Shown here piece after piece: positions 53,663 through 62,893 of a stretch of 64,000 bases of DNA. Positions within the stretch are counted from its first letter, which is position 1. The number at the start of each line of letters is the position of its first letter. The stretch covers positions 310,001 to 374,000 of the forward strand of contig NZ_CADFGE010000008.1 of assembly GCF_902833645.1 (NCBI RefSeq). The letters are read 5' to 3'. The notes under the pieces are model-generated. The model saw only the letters and a list, made by a program, of their open reading frames with translations, had not been told where the DNA came from and searched no databases. The DNA comes from Paraburkholderia fungorum (GTDB lineage Bacteria; Pseudomonadota; Gammaproteobacteria; Burkholderiales; Burkholderiaceae). The position numbers were made by a program, and so were the translations under genes.

Positions 53663-54669
53663 CTGAACTGAGAGCGCGCACCTTCACATCGCCGCGTCAC
53701 ACGACACATTACTGGGATGGCGGCCCGGCCGATGGGCCGCTTATGCTTTTCATTCATGGCTGGCCGGAAATAGGCCTGATGTGGCGCGCCCAGCTCGAGG
53801 CATTTTCGGCCGAAGGCTGGCGTTGCGTCGCGCCAGACATGCGCGGCTACGGTGGTTCATCGAGCCCGACCGCTTCCGAAGCCTACGCCCTGAGCGAGAT
53901 CGTTCAGGACATGGTCGAGCTCCACGATCATCTGGGAGGGCGTCCGGCAATCTGGATTGGACATGACTGGGGAAGCCCGGTGGTCGGGGCATTGGCCGCA
54001 CAGCAAAGCGGCCGCAGTCGCGGCCAGGTGCTGATTTCGGTGCCATATTTCCCAGAAGGCTTTGCGCTGCCAAATCTTTTGCCGCTAGTCGATCGACAAC
54101 TATACCCATTCCACCTTCATCCCGATGGACAGTGGGATTACTATCGCTTTTACCTGACCCACTTTGAACAGACGGTAAGCGACTTCGAGGCAGACATCGC
54201 AGCGGCGCTGGCGTCACTTTACCGGCCAGGAAATCCTGCGTCTGCCGGCATGGTCTCTCCGTCAGCCTTGATCACAAATAACGGAGGCCGCTTTGGCTCG
54301 GCTCGTCGCGCCCCGGCCACGCCTCCTGACCCGACAATGTGGCCACTTGCTGACTTCGATGTTTTGGTCCAGACGTTTCGCGGCAGTGGATTCCACCCAG
54401 CCAATGCGTGGTACCTGAACGACTCAGCCAACATCGCCTACGCTTCAACTGCACCCGACAACGGGCGTCTGCATCAACCCGTGCTGTTCGTGAACGGCGA
54501 TTGGGATGCGATCTGCGACATCAACCGCAGCCGGCTTGGAGAGCCCATGCGTGGCAGTTGTACGGACCTTTCCGTCGCGAACCTTCCGGCTGGACATTGG
54601 CTCCCACTCGAGCGCAAAACCGAGCTTGTCGAGTCGATCCGTGCGTGGCTAGAGGCGAAGGCGCTATAG
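53659..54669 (+). CDS. Epoxide hydrolase-like alpha/beta hydrolase (cytosolic)
   Basis: The 336-residue protein carries FIHGWPEIGLMWR (HGxP), DMRGYGGSS, the nucleophile IGHDWGSP (Asp), and late LPAGHWLPLERK with His. It lacks a signal peptide, unlike the related gene at 51563. It overlaps the aldo/keto reductase gene by four bases. The pair of epoxide hydrolases, one exported and one cytosolic, suggests stepwise handling of an epoxide or halogenated substrate. Confidence 0.88.
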   Translation: MTELRARTFTSPRHTTHYWDGGPADGPLMLFIHGWPEIGLMWRAQLEAFSAEGWRCVAPDMRGYGGSSSPTASEAYALSEIVQDMVELHDHLGGRPAIWIGHDWGSPVVGALAAQQSGRSRGQVLISVPYFPEGFALPNLLPLVDRQLYPFHLHPDGQWDYYRFYLTHFEQTVSDFEADIAAALASLYRPGNPASAGMVSPSALITNNGGRFGSARRAPATPPDPTMWPLADFDVLVQTFRGSGFHPANAWYLNDSANIAYASTAPDNGRLHQPVLFVNGDWDAICDINRSRLGEPMRGSCTDLSVANLPAGHWLPLERKTELVESIRAWLEAKAL

Positions 54670-54737
54670 CGCGAGCTGTCGGGGAAATTTGCGAGAGGGA
54701 TGCTCACCAATTCGAAGGATTTTTTGGGAGACGTTGC

Positions 54738-55619
54738 ATGACTGATCGGACAATCTTTGTAGCCGGGGCGACAGGCGATACCGGCGGAGCGGCTACAGAT
54801 GCGCTACTAGATGCGGGTGAGCGAGTGCGAACATTGGTCCGGAAGGAGGATGACCGGTCCGAGCGGCTAAAGGCGCGGGGTGTCGAGGTGGTCGTTGGAA
54901 ATCTTTCGGATATCGACGACGTCTGCGTTGCGCTTGAAGGAATCTATTCGGCCTATTTTGTGTTCCCTATCGAGGCAGGTGGCGTCTCGGCCACCGCCTA
55001 CTTTGCGCAGGCTGCGCGCGAGACGGGAATCCGTGCAATCGTCAACATGTCACAGATTTCCGCGCGTCGCGAGGCGAAGAGCCACGCCGCACGCGACCAC
55101 TGGATTTCCGAGAGGATCTTTGACTGGTCTGGCACGCCGGTCACACATGTTCGCCCTACCTTCTTCGCGCAATGGCTGACCTATCCCGGACAGGTGGCGA
55201 GCATCAAGAAGGATGGTGTGCTGCAACTTCCCTTTGGTGAGGGGCGACACGCGCCTATTGCGGCGGAAGACCAAGGTCGTGTTATTGCCGCTATCCTCAG
55301 AAACCCTGTCCCGCATTCAGGAAAGATATATCCGCTGCATGGCCCCGTAGAGATGAATCACCACGAGATTGCTGCGGAGATGAGCAAAGCCTTGGGGCGC
55401 GAAGTGACATATCGGCCGATCGACCTCGAACTGTTCAAGAAGCGCTTGGACAGCGATGCAAAGTTCAGCGACACGTTCTCGCAGCACCTGATGTCTGTCG
55501 CAGTCGATTATCAGAATGGCGTGTTCGCAGGAACGAATACGTTTGTTGTGGACCTCACTGGAACGGCTCCTATGACGGTGGAGGCTTTTATTCGACGGCA
55601 CGCGTCTCTGTTTAACTAA
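54738..55619 (+). CDS. NmrA-family NAD(P)-binding protein
   Basis: The 293-residue protein begins MTDRTIFVAGATGDTGGAA with the GATGxxG motif. It continues with GIYSAYFVFPIEAGG and a HEIAAEMSKALGREVTYRPI tail typical of NmrA/isoflavone-reductase-like members. It probably binds NADP and acts as a redox sensor or reductase. GGGAG precedes the ATG. It is the last gene of the GlxA-controlled run, 68 bases after the epoxide hydrolase gene. Confidence 0.88.
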   Translation: MTDRTIFVAGATGDTGGAATDALLDAGERVRTLVRKEDDRSERLKARGVEVVVGNLSDIDDVCVALEGIYSAYFVFPIEAGGVSATAYFAQAARETGIRAIVNMSQISARREAKSHAARDHWISERIFDWSGTPVTHVRPTFFAQWLTYPGQVASIKKDGVLQLPFGEGRHAPIAAEDQGRVIAAILRNPVPHSGKIYPLHGPVEMNHHEIAAEMSKALGREVTYRPIDLELFKKRLDSDAKFSDTFSQHLMSVAVDYQNGVFAGTNTFVVDLTGTAPMTVEAFIRRHASLFN

Positions 55620-56339
55620 CTAAACCGACCGACTGGAGTGGAAGGAGCGGTACACATTCGCAGTTTCACAATGGCGGGGCGCATCTGGTCTGGGCGGATG
55701 GTCCGCCGGGCATCAATCGTTGCTGATCCATTGTCAGCAGTCCCGCATGAAGCGGACGGTCAAGGCATGCGCCGCAATTGTCCCCTGTGGGTCGACCTGA
55801 GCCGGTCGTGATCGGGCTCGGTTCGGCCATCTCCGGTCATTCGCCCACGGGCTCAGGGGACGCTCGAGCGTCGGCACCGCACGAGGTAGCGCACCTTGGC
55901 GCAGGGAACCTGTCAACCCGTCGGTTTCCGGACGCCGTGGGCGATGCTGCAGATAGAGGCGGGACTGGTGCCAGCACCATATCAACACCAACAACCCCGC
56001 CGACAAGAGATAGTCCGCCTCCGTCATGCAGAAACTTTTCCGTCCGCATGCATCGCAGACGGCATCGCGGGTCCTCTCGGCAAGGCGATCCTGCAACATC
56101 ATTGCGGCTATTTGTCGATGGCGTGCAGCACGTCACGCGCGTTCACAACTTTTTCGACCGGACGAATGGAATAGTCGCGCGTGTTATTCGTTGCACACCA
56201 TTCGCTTTTATCTAGCCAGTTCAGTCATTGCAATTGCACGGAGTCGCGCACGAAATAACCCCTTCGTCGCGGGAATAAACGCCGGGTCCTCCTCGTTCTA
56301 TGACCGTTACGGTCTTTGAATCGAACAAGGGGTATGGTC
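55620..56339. other. 720-base gap with degenerate repeat
   Basis: No gene is seen. Bases 55788-55875 hold two stretches similar to other gaps: GGGTCGACCTGAGCCGG resembles 60787 onward, and 55823-55875 resembles 40923-40976. The last 120 bases carry the promoter region of the beta-propeller lipoprotein. Confidence 0.5.
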
Positions 56340-57515
56340 ATGAAATCTCTTATCGAAACGTTCTGCCTCCTGGCATGCGGAGCGGCCATTGCCACTCTCG
56401 TATCATGCGGCGGCGCCGGTTCCAATAATTCAACCCCACCTATGCGGTCGTCGTTCACTGTGACGCCCCTTGTATCGGATGGCGTGGTGTCTAGCGCGCA
56501 CACTGACGCTAACCTGAAAAACCCATGGGGCGTCGCCTTCAATCCGAAAGGCTTTGTTTGGGTGGCGGACAACGGCACCAATGTTGCGACGCTCTATGAC
56601 GGCAACGGCCTGCCGCAATCGCTGGTCGTCACGATACCCGATGGCAAGAACGGTTCAGCTTCGCCCACGGGCATCGTCTTCAACAGCACACAAAGCTTCA
56701 CCGTCACGGAAAACGGCAAGTCCGGTGTCGCTGCCTTCATCTTCGCGGGCGAAGGCGGCACCATCACTGCCTGGGCGCCCACCGTCGGACCGACCAATGC
56801 GTTCGTGATGTACGACGACGGAACGGGCGGCGCCGTGTACAAGGGTCTCGCGCTCGCCACGGTGAACGGTAACAACTTCCTTTACGCGACGGACTTCCAT
56901 AACAACAAGATCGATATCTTCGATACGAGCTTCACCAAGGTCGCGATGCCGGGCGCCTTCACGGACCCGGCGATTCCGGCCGGCTTCGCGCCGTTCGGAA
57001 TTCAGGCGATCGGCTCGAATCTTTTCGTCACTTACGCGATGCAGGATGCGGCGAGGCACGACGATGTCGCGGGTGCGGGACTCGGCATGGTCGATGTGTA
57101 CGACACAGCGGGCAACCTGAAGCAGCGCTTCGCGACGGGCGGACCGCTGAACGCGCCGTGGGGTATAGCGCAAGCACCCGGTAGCTTCGGTTCGATGAGC
57201 GGCGCGATACTGATCGGCAATTTCGGCGACGGCACGATCAACGCGTTCAATGCATCGAGCGGCCAGTCGATGGGGCCGCTTAATGGACCGAACGGTGGTC
57301 CGATCGTCGAACATGGCGTGTGGGGCATCGCGTTCGGTAACGACCTCAACAATCAGCCTTCCAATACGCTGTTCCTGGCGGCGGGGCCGAACGACGAAGC
57401 CAATGGCGTCTACGGACGAATTGATTTGAATACGACGTCGAGCTCTGGAACGAATGCGGGCTCGGGTGCGAGCACTGGCACAAGCACGAGCGGAGGAACG
57501 AGCGTCGGGATGTAG
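56340..57515 (+). CDS. Beta-propeller lipoprotein of the TIGR03118 type
   Basis: The 391-residue protein has a signal with lipobox LVSC and Cys23. Repeated motifs (NPWGVAFNPKGFVWVADNGTN, SPTGIVFN, LNAPWGIAQAPGSFG, HGVWGIAFGND) form a six-blade NHL-like propeller of the TIGR03118 family. The tail is Gly/Ser/Thr-rich. The ATG at 56340 has AAGGGG seven bases upstream. It is probably anchored at the outer membrane or exported. No enzymatic function is established. Confidence 0.85.
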   Translation: MKSLIETFCLLACGAAIATLVSCGGAGSNNSTPPMRSSFTVTPLVSDGVVSSAHTDANLKNPWGVAFNPKGFVWVADNGTNVATLYDGNGLPQSLVVTIPDGKNGSASPTGIVFNSTQSFTVTENGKSGVAAFIFAGEGGTITAWAPTVGPTNAFVMYDDGTGGAVYKGLALATVNGNNFLYATDFHNNKIDIFDTSFTKVAMPGAFTDPAIPAGFAPFGIQAIGSNLFVTYAMQDAARHDDVAGAGLGMVDVYDTAGNLKQRFATGGPLNAPWGIAQAPGSFGSMSGAILIGNFGDGTINAFNASSGQSMGPLNGPNGGPIVEHGVWGIAFGNDLNNQPSNTLFLAAGPNDEANGVYGRIDLNTTSSSGTNAGSGASTGTSTSGGTSVGM

Positions 57516-57876
57516 CACTGACCGCGCAATAGACAGTGGCCGTTCTCGATGCGGGAGCGACCCCAACTTTTTGCGAGGGGACGCGCCTGAGACCTGGCTA
57601 CGCTACGGGGCAGGCGCGACGCGACTGGCGGTTCGATCGCTAACGGGTTGATATTCCAGTGTGGGATGCTTTCGCGTCGACCAGCCATTCGGCTCACTGG
57701 CTCATGCCGTGGAGCTGGACGGCGTCCGAACGGCGAGCGTTCGCTACGGCCGTTGACCCGCTTGTAATCTACTCGCGACGAACGTCCGCTTTACTTTGCG
57801 AAGAGCCGCAGATGTGTCGACGCGCCGGGATTCCCCTTTGGGTCGCGACGTGCCGATCGCCGAAGCCACCCGCGAA
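57516..57876. other. 361-base gap, degenerate
   Basis: No gene is seen. It is followed by two gene relics (57877-58320). The text around 57700-57830 resembles other degenerate spacers. Confidence 0.4.
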
Positions 57877-58034
57877 TCATTGATCAAATAGTGGATAGCC
57901 TAGGGATCTGCAGGCCTCGACGAAGGCCCGGAAGACGATAGTGTTCATGGCACTGTCCCATTCGGCAGGGTGCTGGTCCATGTAGCGAGTGACGATGGCG
58001 AGCATTTGATCAGCCTGCATATCAGTGGTGCAGT
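57877..58034 (-). pseudogene. Relic of a Rap1a/Tai-type protein C-terminus
   Basis: The minus-strand frame ends in MQADQMLAIVTRYMDQHPAE and then a FRAFVEAC segment with TGA at 57877-57879. It resembles the C-terminal helix pair of Rap1a-like secreted proteins. The N-terminal half in the same frame is replaced by unrelated sequence, and the relaxase relic abuts it. The short length limits confidence. Confidence 0.4.
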
Positions 58035-58048
58035 GGCCAAGGCATGGG

Positions 58049-58320
58049 GTACCGAAAGTCGCCAAGGATATTGCCGCCGGCAACGGCCACGAGCATCGAA
58101 ATATGGCGACGCCCGCCGCTGCAATGCCGGGCATCTACTGGCGCAACGTGGCGCTTGCCAGCGAGCGCTATGCGATGCTCGATGACAGCACGGCGGTTAT
58201 GCCGTTTGCCGTGGCCCCTGATCGAGCAACGCCTCGAGCAGCAGATCGCCGCGACGGTGCGCGAGGGAGATCGGGATGCAGGGGGGCTGTCAGTCAACGG
58301 ACCGCTCTCTGGACCAGAGG
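58049..58320 (+). pseudogene. Frameshifted relic of a VirD2/DUF3363-type relaxase
   Basis: The plus-strand frame gives VAKDIAAGNGHEHRN, then MPGIYWRNVALASERYAMLD. After a +1 shift near 58200 it reads PLIEQRLEQQIAATVREGD. Together these match the conserved C-terminal part of DUF3363 relaxases found on integrative conjugative elements. Only about 90 codons remain, with a frameshift and no start. It is a trace of a lost mobile element. Confidence 0.6.
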
Positions 58321-58373
58321 CATTGCATCCTCCGTATTCGGTGAGTGCCGCTGGCTGCAGTAGCAATAACCGG

Positions 58374-59270
58374 TTAGCGTCGCAGTCCGGACCTCAAGCC
58401 TGCAATGATCCGAGCAGCGTCCTTCGCAGGCGGCAATCCGAACGCCCGAGCATATTCGCGACTGAACTGGGTGGGACTCTCGTAGCCGACTTCATGCGCC
58501 GCTGTAGTGACACTGTGGCCGGCGGTGATGAGGCGTGTGCGCGCCTGAAGCAGGCGAATCTGTTTCTGATACTGCAGTGGGCTGAGCGCGGTCACAGCTT
58601 TGAAATGACGGTGAAACGCCGACACGCTCATCGCCGCCTCTTCGGCGAGTTCGTGCATCCGCAGGGGGAGCGCGTAATCCCGGCGGATACGCTGGATGAT
58701 TCGATTGATTCGCGACAGTGCGGTATCCGGCGTGGCAATGTCATGCAACATCCAGCCCATCGGCCCCTGCAGTACACGGTAGAGAATCTCGCGTTCATAG
58801 GCCGGTGCCAGCGCGGGAATATCGGCAGGATGCGTCATCAAACGTAGCATGCGGACCCATGCATCCAGGAGGTCCGCTGTCACTGCGGCGACCGAAAACC
58901 CCGCGTTTCCGCGAACCGGCCCGGCAGCGTTTGGCAGGTCCGAGAGCAAGCCGGCAATCAGTGCCGGGTTGAGGGTCAGGCTCACCGCCAGATATGGGGC
59001 ACCCGATTCGCTGCTGCGCACGATGCCGGCGGCAGGAAGATCGACGGACATGACGAAATACGTGGCGGGATCGTAGTGCAGGGTTTGACCTCCGACTGTC
59101 ATGGATTTGCAGCCTTGAAGGATCAGGTTGACCATGGGTTCATAGACAGCTGCCAGCTCGTGCTCCGGCACGGCCCCCCGCACCATCGCCACGCGGGGGA
59201 TGCCTGTCTCGGTCCGACGGTTCTGCGCGTGGGCGGCCAACTTCCGAAGTTCGCTTAATTGTTCTTCCAT
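58374..59270 (-). CDS. AraC-family regulator (AraC_N/YqhC type)
   Basis: The 298-residue protein has the AraC_N domain (AVYEPMVNLILQGCKSMTVGGQTLHYDPATYFVMSVDLPA), and a C-terminal double HTH. The HTH reads LRMHELAEEAAMSVSAFHRHFKAVTALSPLQYQKQIRLLQAR then VTTAAHEVGYESPTQFSREYARAFG. The start at 59270 (MEEQLSELRKLA) fits the family. It is divergent from an SDR gene, 133 bases away, which is the usual target of this type. Confidence 0.9.
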   Translation of the reverse strand: MEEQLSELRKLAAHAQNRRTETGIPRVAMVRGAVPEHELAAVYEPMVNLILQGCKSMTVGGQTLHYDPATYFVMSVDLPAAGIVRSSESGAPYLAVSLTLNPALIAGLLSDLPNAAGPVRGNAGFSVAAVTADLLDAWVRMLRLMTHPADIPALAPAYEREILYRVLQGPMGWMLHDIATPDTALSRINRIIQRIRRDYALPLRMHELAEEAAMSVSAFHRHFKAVTALSPLQYQKQIRLLQARTRLITAGHSVTTAAHEVGYESPTQFSREYARAFGLPPAKDAARIIAGLRSGLRR

Positions 59271-59403
59271 ACCTCCATTGGACTTCGAATCTTGCCTTGG
59301 GACAAGCAAAAAGCAGAAATAGGCAGGATTGAGGGAGGATCAGGCGAGCCGCGAAAGCGGCAGAGACCTATCGTATCGCCATTGAACTTCAATGGAGCCA
59401 CAC

Positions 59404-60147
59404 ATGGACATCGTCGTTATCACGGGAGGCAGTCGCGGCATAGGCGCCAGTACCGCCCTCGAATGCGCACAGCGCGGACTGGGGACCATCCTCACCTACA
59501 ACCGCAACCCGGATGCCGCGCAGGGCGTGGTTCGCCAGATCGAAGATGCAAGCGGCAAGGCCGTCGCCCTGCCGCTGGACGTCGCCGACGTCAGCAGCTT
59601 TCCTGCTTTCCGTAACGCGGTGGAGCAGGTGCTGGCATCCACTTGGGGGGCGACTCGACTGGCTGGCCTGGTCAACAACGCCGGCTACGGGCTTTACAAC
59701 CCCATTGAAACCGTCACTGAGTCCGAGTTCAACGGGCTCATGAATGTGCATCTGAAAGGCCCTTTCTTCCTTACCCAAACGTTGCTGCCGTTGCTGCGCA
59801 ATGGAGCGAGCATCGTCAACCTGACCAGTGCGACCACTCGGGTGGCCACTGCGGGCGTTGCGCCCTATGCGACTTTCAAGGGCGGCCTGGAAGTACTGAC
59901 GCGTTATATGGCCAAGGAGTTCAGCGAACGCGGCATCCGGGTCAACTCAGTATCGCCTGGCCCCATTCGGACGGAACTCGGCGGAGGTCTGAACGCTGAG
60001 TTCGAAGCGCTGCTTAGCTCGCAGACCGCCCTCGGGCGCGTAGGCGAACCGGAAGACGTCGCACGCGCGATTGCTTCGCTGCTGACTGAGGATGGCGGCT
60101 GGATCAATGCCCAGAACATCGAAGTCGCCGGCGGTTACGTCATTTGA
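59404..60147 (+). CDS. SDR-family oxidoreductase
   Basis: The 247-residue classical SDR has TGGSRGIGAST, NNAGYG, Ser in LTSATTR, and YATFK for YxxxK. It ends AQNIEVAGGYVI. GGAG lies eight bases before the ATG at 59404. It is the likely target of the divergent AraC regulator. A decayed VOC gene and an NTF2-like gene follow in the same direction, forming a small unit. Confidence 0.9.
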   Translation: MDIVVITGGSRGIGASTALECAQRGLGTILTYNRNPDAAQGVVRQIEDASGKAVALPLDVADVSSFPAFRNAVEQVLASTWGATRLAGLVNNAGYGLYNPIETVTESEFNGLMNVHLKGPFFLTQTLLPLLRNGASIVNLTSATTRVATAGVAPYATFKGGLEVLTRYMAKEFSERGIRVNSVSPGPIRTELGGGLNAEFEALLSSQTALGRVGEPEDVARAIASLLTEDGGWINAQNIEVAGGYVI

Positions 60148-60159
60148 GAGGGCAAACCG

Positions 60160-60345
60160 ATGAATGATCACGTCTTCCCCACTGTCTGCAACACCGACCG
60201 CGCGAAGGCTTCTACGAGGCATTGGAGATCGGCGCGGCAGATATCCATGCCCCCCGGGCCGCAGCTTCACGCCGCCCCGCGCTACTACGCCGCTCAGATC
60301 AGGGACATGGATGGCTGCACCCTGGAATTCGTCTACAAAAGCTGA
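60160..60345 (+). pseudogene. Frameshifted VOC-family gene relic
   Basis: The frame gives MNDHVFPTVCNTDRAKA, then joins in a second frame to GFYEALEIGAADIHAP, and returns to YYAAQIRDMDGCTLEFVYKS. These are the start, first helix and last strand of a VOC/glyoxalase protein. About half the domain is missing and at least two frame changes are needed. It lies between the SDR and NTF2-like genes. Confidence 0.6.
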
Positions 60346-60364
60346 CAGCACGGAGATTGATGCG

Positions 60365-60712
60365 ATGAGCGAGCAGACAGACAAGCTGTGCAAGGCCGCG
60401 GACACCTTGATCGCGGCAACCAATGCGTTCGACATTGAAAGCGCGCTTCCCCTTTTTGCCCCGGATGCGGTAATTGACGATTCGTCCACAGGCCATCGTT
60501 TCGACGGGCATGCCGGCATTCGGCGCTATATCGAGCAATACTTTATCGGCTATCACACCGTGACCCGCTTGCTGTCCATCGAGCGCCTCGGCAACAGCCG
60601 TGCTCGCGTTCGCGTCGATTTTACTGGGGACTTTGGCCACGAGATCGGCCTTCTGGAAATATCCGTCAACTCCTACGGGTTGATCGAACGCATTGATGCC
60701 GATCTCGATTGA
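60365..60712 (+). CDS. NTF2-like (SnoaL-type) nuclear transport factor fold protein
   Basis: The 115-residue protein matches the SnoaL-like NTF2 fold. CKAADTLIAATNAFDIESALPLFAPDAVIDDSSTG is the helix and first strand, and HAGIRRYIEQYFIGYHTVTRLLSIE follows, ending in ERIDADLD. The ATG at 60365 gives the family length; longer frames run through the VOC relic. The fold is used by isomerases, dehydratases and binding proteins. It follows the AraC/SDR pair and may share its function. Confidence 0.85.
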   Translation: MSEQTDKLCKAADTLIAATNAFDIESALPLFAPDAVIDDSSTGHRFDGHAGIRRYIEQYFIGYHTVTRLLSIERLGNSRARVRVDFTGDFGHEIGLLEISVNSYGLIERIDADLD

Positions 60713-61416
60713 GCGAAGCGTGGACTAACGACCGCCGCACAATCGAAAGCAATCACATGTTGGACGATGTGCTGAAGGACCGAGATGGGTCGAACTGAGC
60801 CGACCGTCGCCGGCCCCACTTCGGACAGGAATCGTCGGTCGACACTGCGACTCAGATCACAGAAAATTATTGCGAATATGCAGTGCCACGCCCATCGATC
60901 TGGACCTTGGAAGAGATATCAGCTACGACAATCTAAGCTCCCTGCGCCAAGCGATTGCGACAGCGCAACGCGACGCATCCGCTGACAGCGGCGCATCAGT
61001 TTCTCGCCAAGCGAAAAGAAGTGATTGTTGGACGAGTCAATCTTGGCGGCGTCACACGCCCTTACTTTAACAAGGCGTCGCACGGATATCGAATCGGCGA
61101 GCGCTTAAGTGACGTTTGTGGCGCATCTTTGAATGCCCACTATCCAGGTTTTCCAATGACGGCCCGGGGCACCGCTATGCCAATCGCATGAGCCCCACGC
61201 GGCCATTAAGCGTCTATCGCAGAATGATTCGGCCGCACATTCCACCGTCAGCGGCAACCGGAAAGCGGCCGCCCGCCGCGCAATGCATTGCTCCCTTTGT
61301 TACGTTTTCGCGACAGTCTCTTTTTTCCTTTCATCAGTTTGCAGGAGATGCTTTATCCTCCGGCGCGCAGTAATAAATAAACCATCCAAAAGATACTCAG
61401 GGACACTGAATTAAAG
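60713..61416. other. 704-base gap before the porin gene
   Basis: No gene is seen. Bases 60787-60850 resemble 55788-55830 (degenerate repeat). The last 150 bases are AT-rich and should carry the porin promoter and 5' leader. Confidence 0.5.
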
Positions 61417-62583
61417 ATGAAGAACATCACCTTCAAGGCAACGGTTACCGCTGTTGCCGCCCTCGCCGCATCCCCGGCAGCAATGGCACAGTCGTCGGTC
61501 ACCCTGTACGGCATGCTAGACGCAGGTCTCAGCTACACCTCGAACGTTAACGGCCACTCGGACTACGCCCTCGTTGGCGGTGCCTCAGGTTCGAACAAGT
61601 GGGGCCTCCTGGGTCAGGAAGACCTCGGCGGCGGCCTCAAGGCGGTCTTCAAGCTCGAAAATGGTTTCAACATTGCGACCGGCGGCATCGGCGGCCAGGG
61701 CCCCATTGGCTCCTCGCGTTCGCTGTTCAATCGCCAGGCCTACGTAGGCCTCGCTTCGAACCAGTACGGTACCCTCCGCCTCGGTCGCCAGATCGATGCC
61801 GTGACGGAAATGGTTCAAGGCCTGACGGGCGACGCCATTTCGGCTTCGACATTCTCGACCCCGGGCGACGTGGACAACAACGACAACACGACGAACCAGA
61901 ACAACGCCATCAAGTACATTTCGCCGGTTTTCTACGGCTTCCAGGCTGAAGGCGCGTACTCGTTCGGCGGCGTTGCCGGTGCTACGGGTTCGGGTCAATC
62001 ATGGTCGGTGGCTACGGACTACGCTCAAGGCGGTCTGACGGTCGCCGGCGGCTACTTCCATGCGGCAAACCAGGGTGCGAACGGCTGGCAGAACGCAACG
62101 GCACAACCGTCGTTCGGTGGTGCGCTGGGCTATCCGAGCTCGGGTTACTACGGTGGCAATGCGTTCAAGAGCGCGGGCATCGCTCAAATCGCCGGCCAAT
62201 ACGAGTTTGGTCCGTACACGGCCGGCCTGCGCTACTCGAACGCGCAATACCAGGGTAACGATGGCCAACAGTCGATCCACTTCAACGTAGTGGGCGCCCT
62301 TCTGCAGTACCAGGCAACCCCGGCACTGTCGCTGGCTGCCGGGTACACGTACGTCTACGGTTCGGCAGCCACGCAGGCGCAAGCCGCCAAGGGCCGCACG
62401 ATGGCTTCGATCAACCAGGCGTCGCTGGGTACTACGTACGCACTGTCGAAGCTCACCTCGGTATACGCGATGGCTGCCTACGTTCATGCTCAGGGTGCTC
62501 AGGCTTCGGCCGCGGACTTCGGCAATACTGCATCGGGCGGCAACCAGGTTCAAGCCAACGTTGGCATCTACCACCGGTTCTAA
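61417..62583 (+). CDS. Gram-negative porin (Burkholderia OmpC-type)
   Basis: The 388-residue outer-membrane protein has a Sec signal cleaved after MAMA-type Ala24 (before QSSVTLYGMLDAGLSY). The mature part has alternating beta-strands, YVGLASNQYGTLRLGRQIDAV and NNAIKYISPVFYGFQAEGAYSFGG, and ends in a Phe (NVGIYHRF) as trimeric porins do. It forms a general diffusion channel in the outer membrane. It has the strong codon bias of highly expressed genes. Two stem-loops follow. Confidence 0.93.
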   Translation: MKNITFKATVTAVAALAASPAAMAQSSVTLYGMLDAGLSYTSNVNGHSDYALVGGASGSNKWGLLGQEDLGGGLKAVFKLENGFNIATGGIGGQGPIGSSRSLFNRQAYVGLASNQYGTLRLGRQIDAVTEMVQGLTGDAISASTFSTPGDVDNNDNTTNQNNAIKYISPVFYGFQAEGAYSFGGVAGATGSGQSWSVATDYAQGGLTVAGGYFHAANQGANGWQNATAQPSFGGALGYPSSGYYGGNAFKSAGIAQIAGQYEFGPYTAGLRYSNAQYQGNDGQQSIHFNVVGALLQYQATPALSLAAGYTYVYGSAATQAQAAKGRTMASINQASLGTTYALSKLTSVYAMAAYVHAQGAQASAADFGNTASGGNQVQANVGIYHRF

Positions 62584-62599
62584 TCGCAGGCTCAGAAGC

Positions 62600-62625
62600 C
62601 TGGGGTAGTGAACGCACTACCCCAG
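62600..62625. terminator. Stem-loop after the porin gene
   Basis: An 11-bp perfect stem (62600-62610 with 62615-62625) closes a 4-base AACG loop. It is 16 bases past the porin stop. No T-tract follows; it probably stabilises the mRNA end. Confidence 0.55.
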
Positions 62626-62649
62626 ACAAGAAATCCCGGTAGTGAATTG

Positions 62650-62692
62650 CACCCCAAAAGTTGGACATTGGTCCGATCTTTGGGGTGTTTTT
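62650..62692. terminator. Intrinsic terminator or IS-end-like palindrome
   Basis: CACCCCAAA (62650-62658) pairs with TTTGGGGTG (62679-62687), with an inner TTGGAC/GTCCGA stem, and a run of five Ts follows. This works as an intrinsic terminator. The arms also look like the terminal inverted repeats of IS3-family elements, so the palindrome could be an old insertion scar. Confidence 0.6.
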
Positions 62693-62893
62693 CATGGGCA
62701 ACGAACGCTGCATTGTCCCAATTCGAATTAGCCGTATTGGGACAGGTCATGAACAGAAGCGCCCTTTGGCCACAGCCGTATGGCCGCTCGCGTACCGATG
62801 TCGCATGCCGCCTCTTCCGCCGGAACGGTCGCTCAGCAGCCACGGCTGCGAAGGTGATTACGAACGTCCGCCGTGCCCGTCAGGCGGAGTCGA

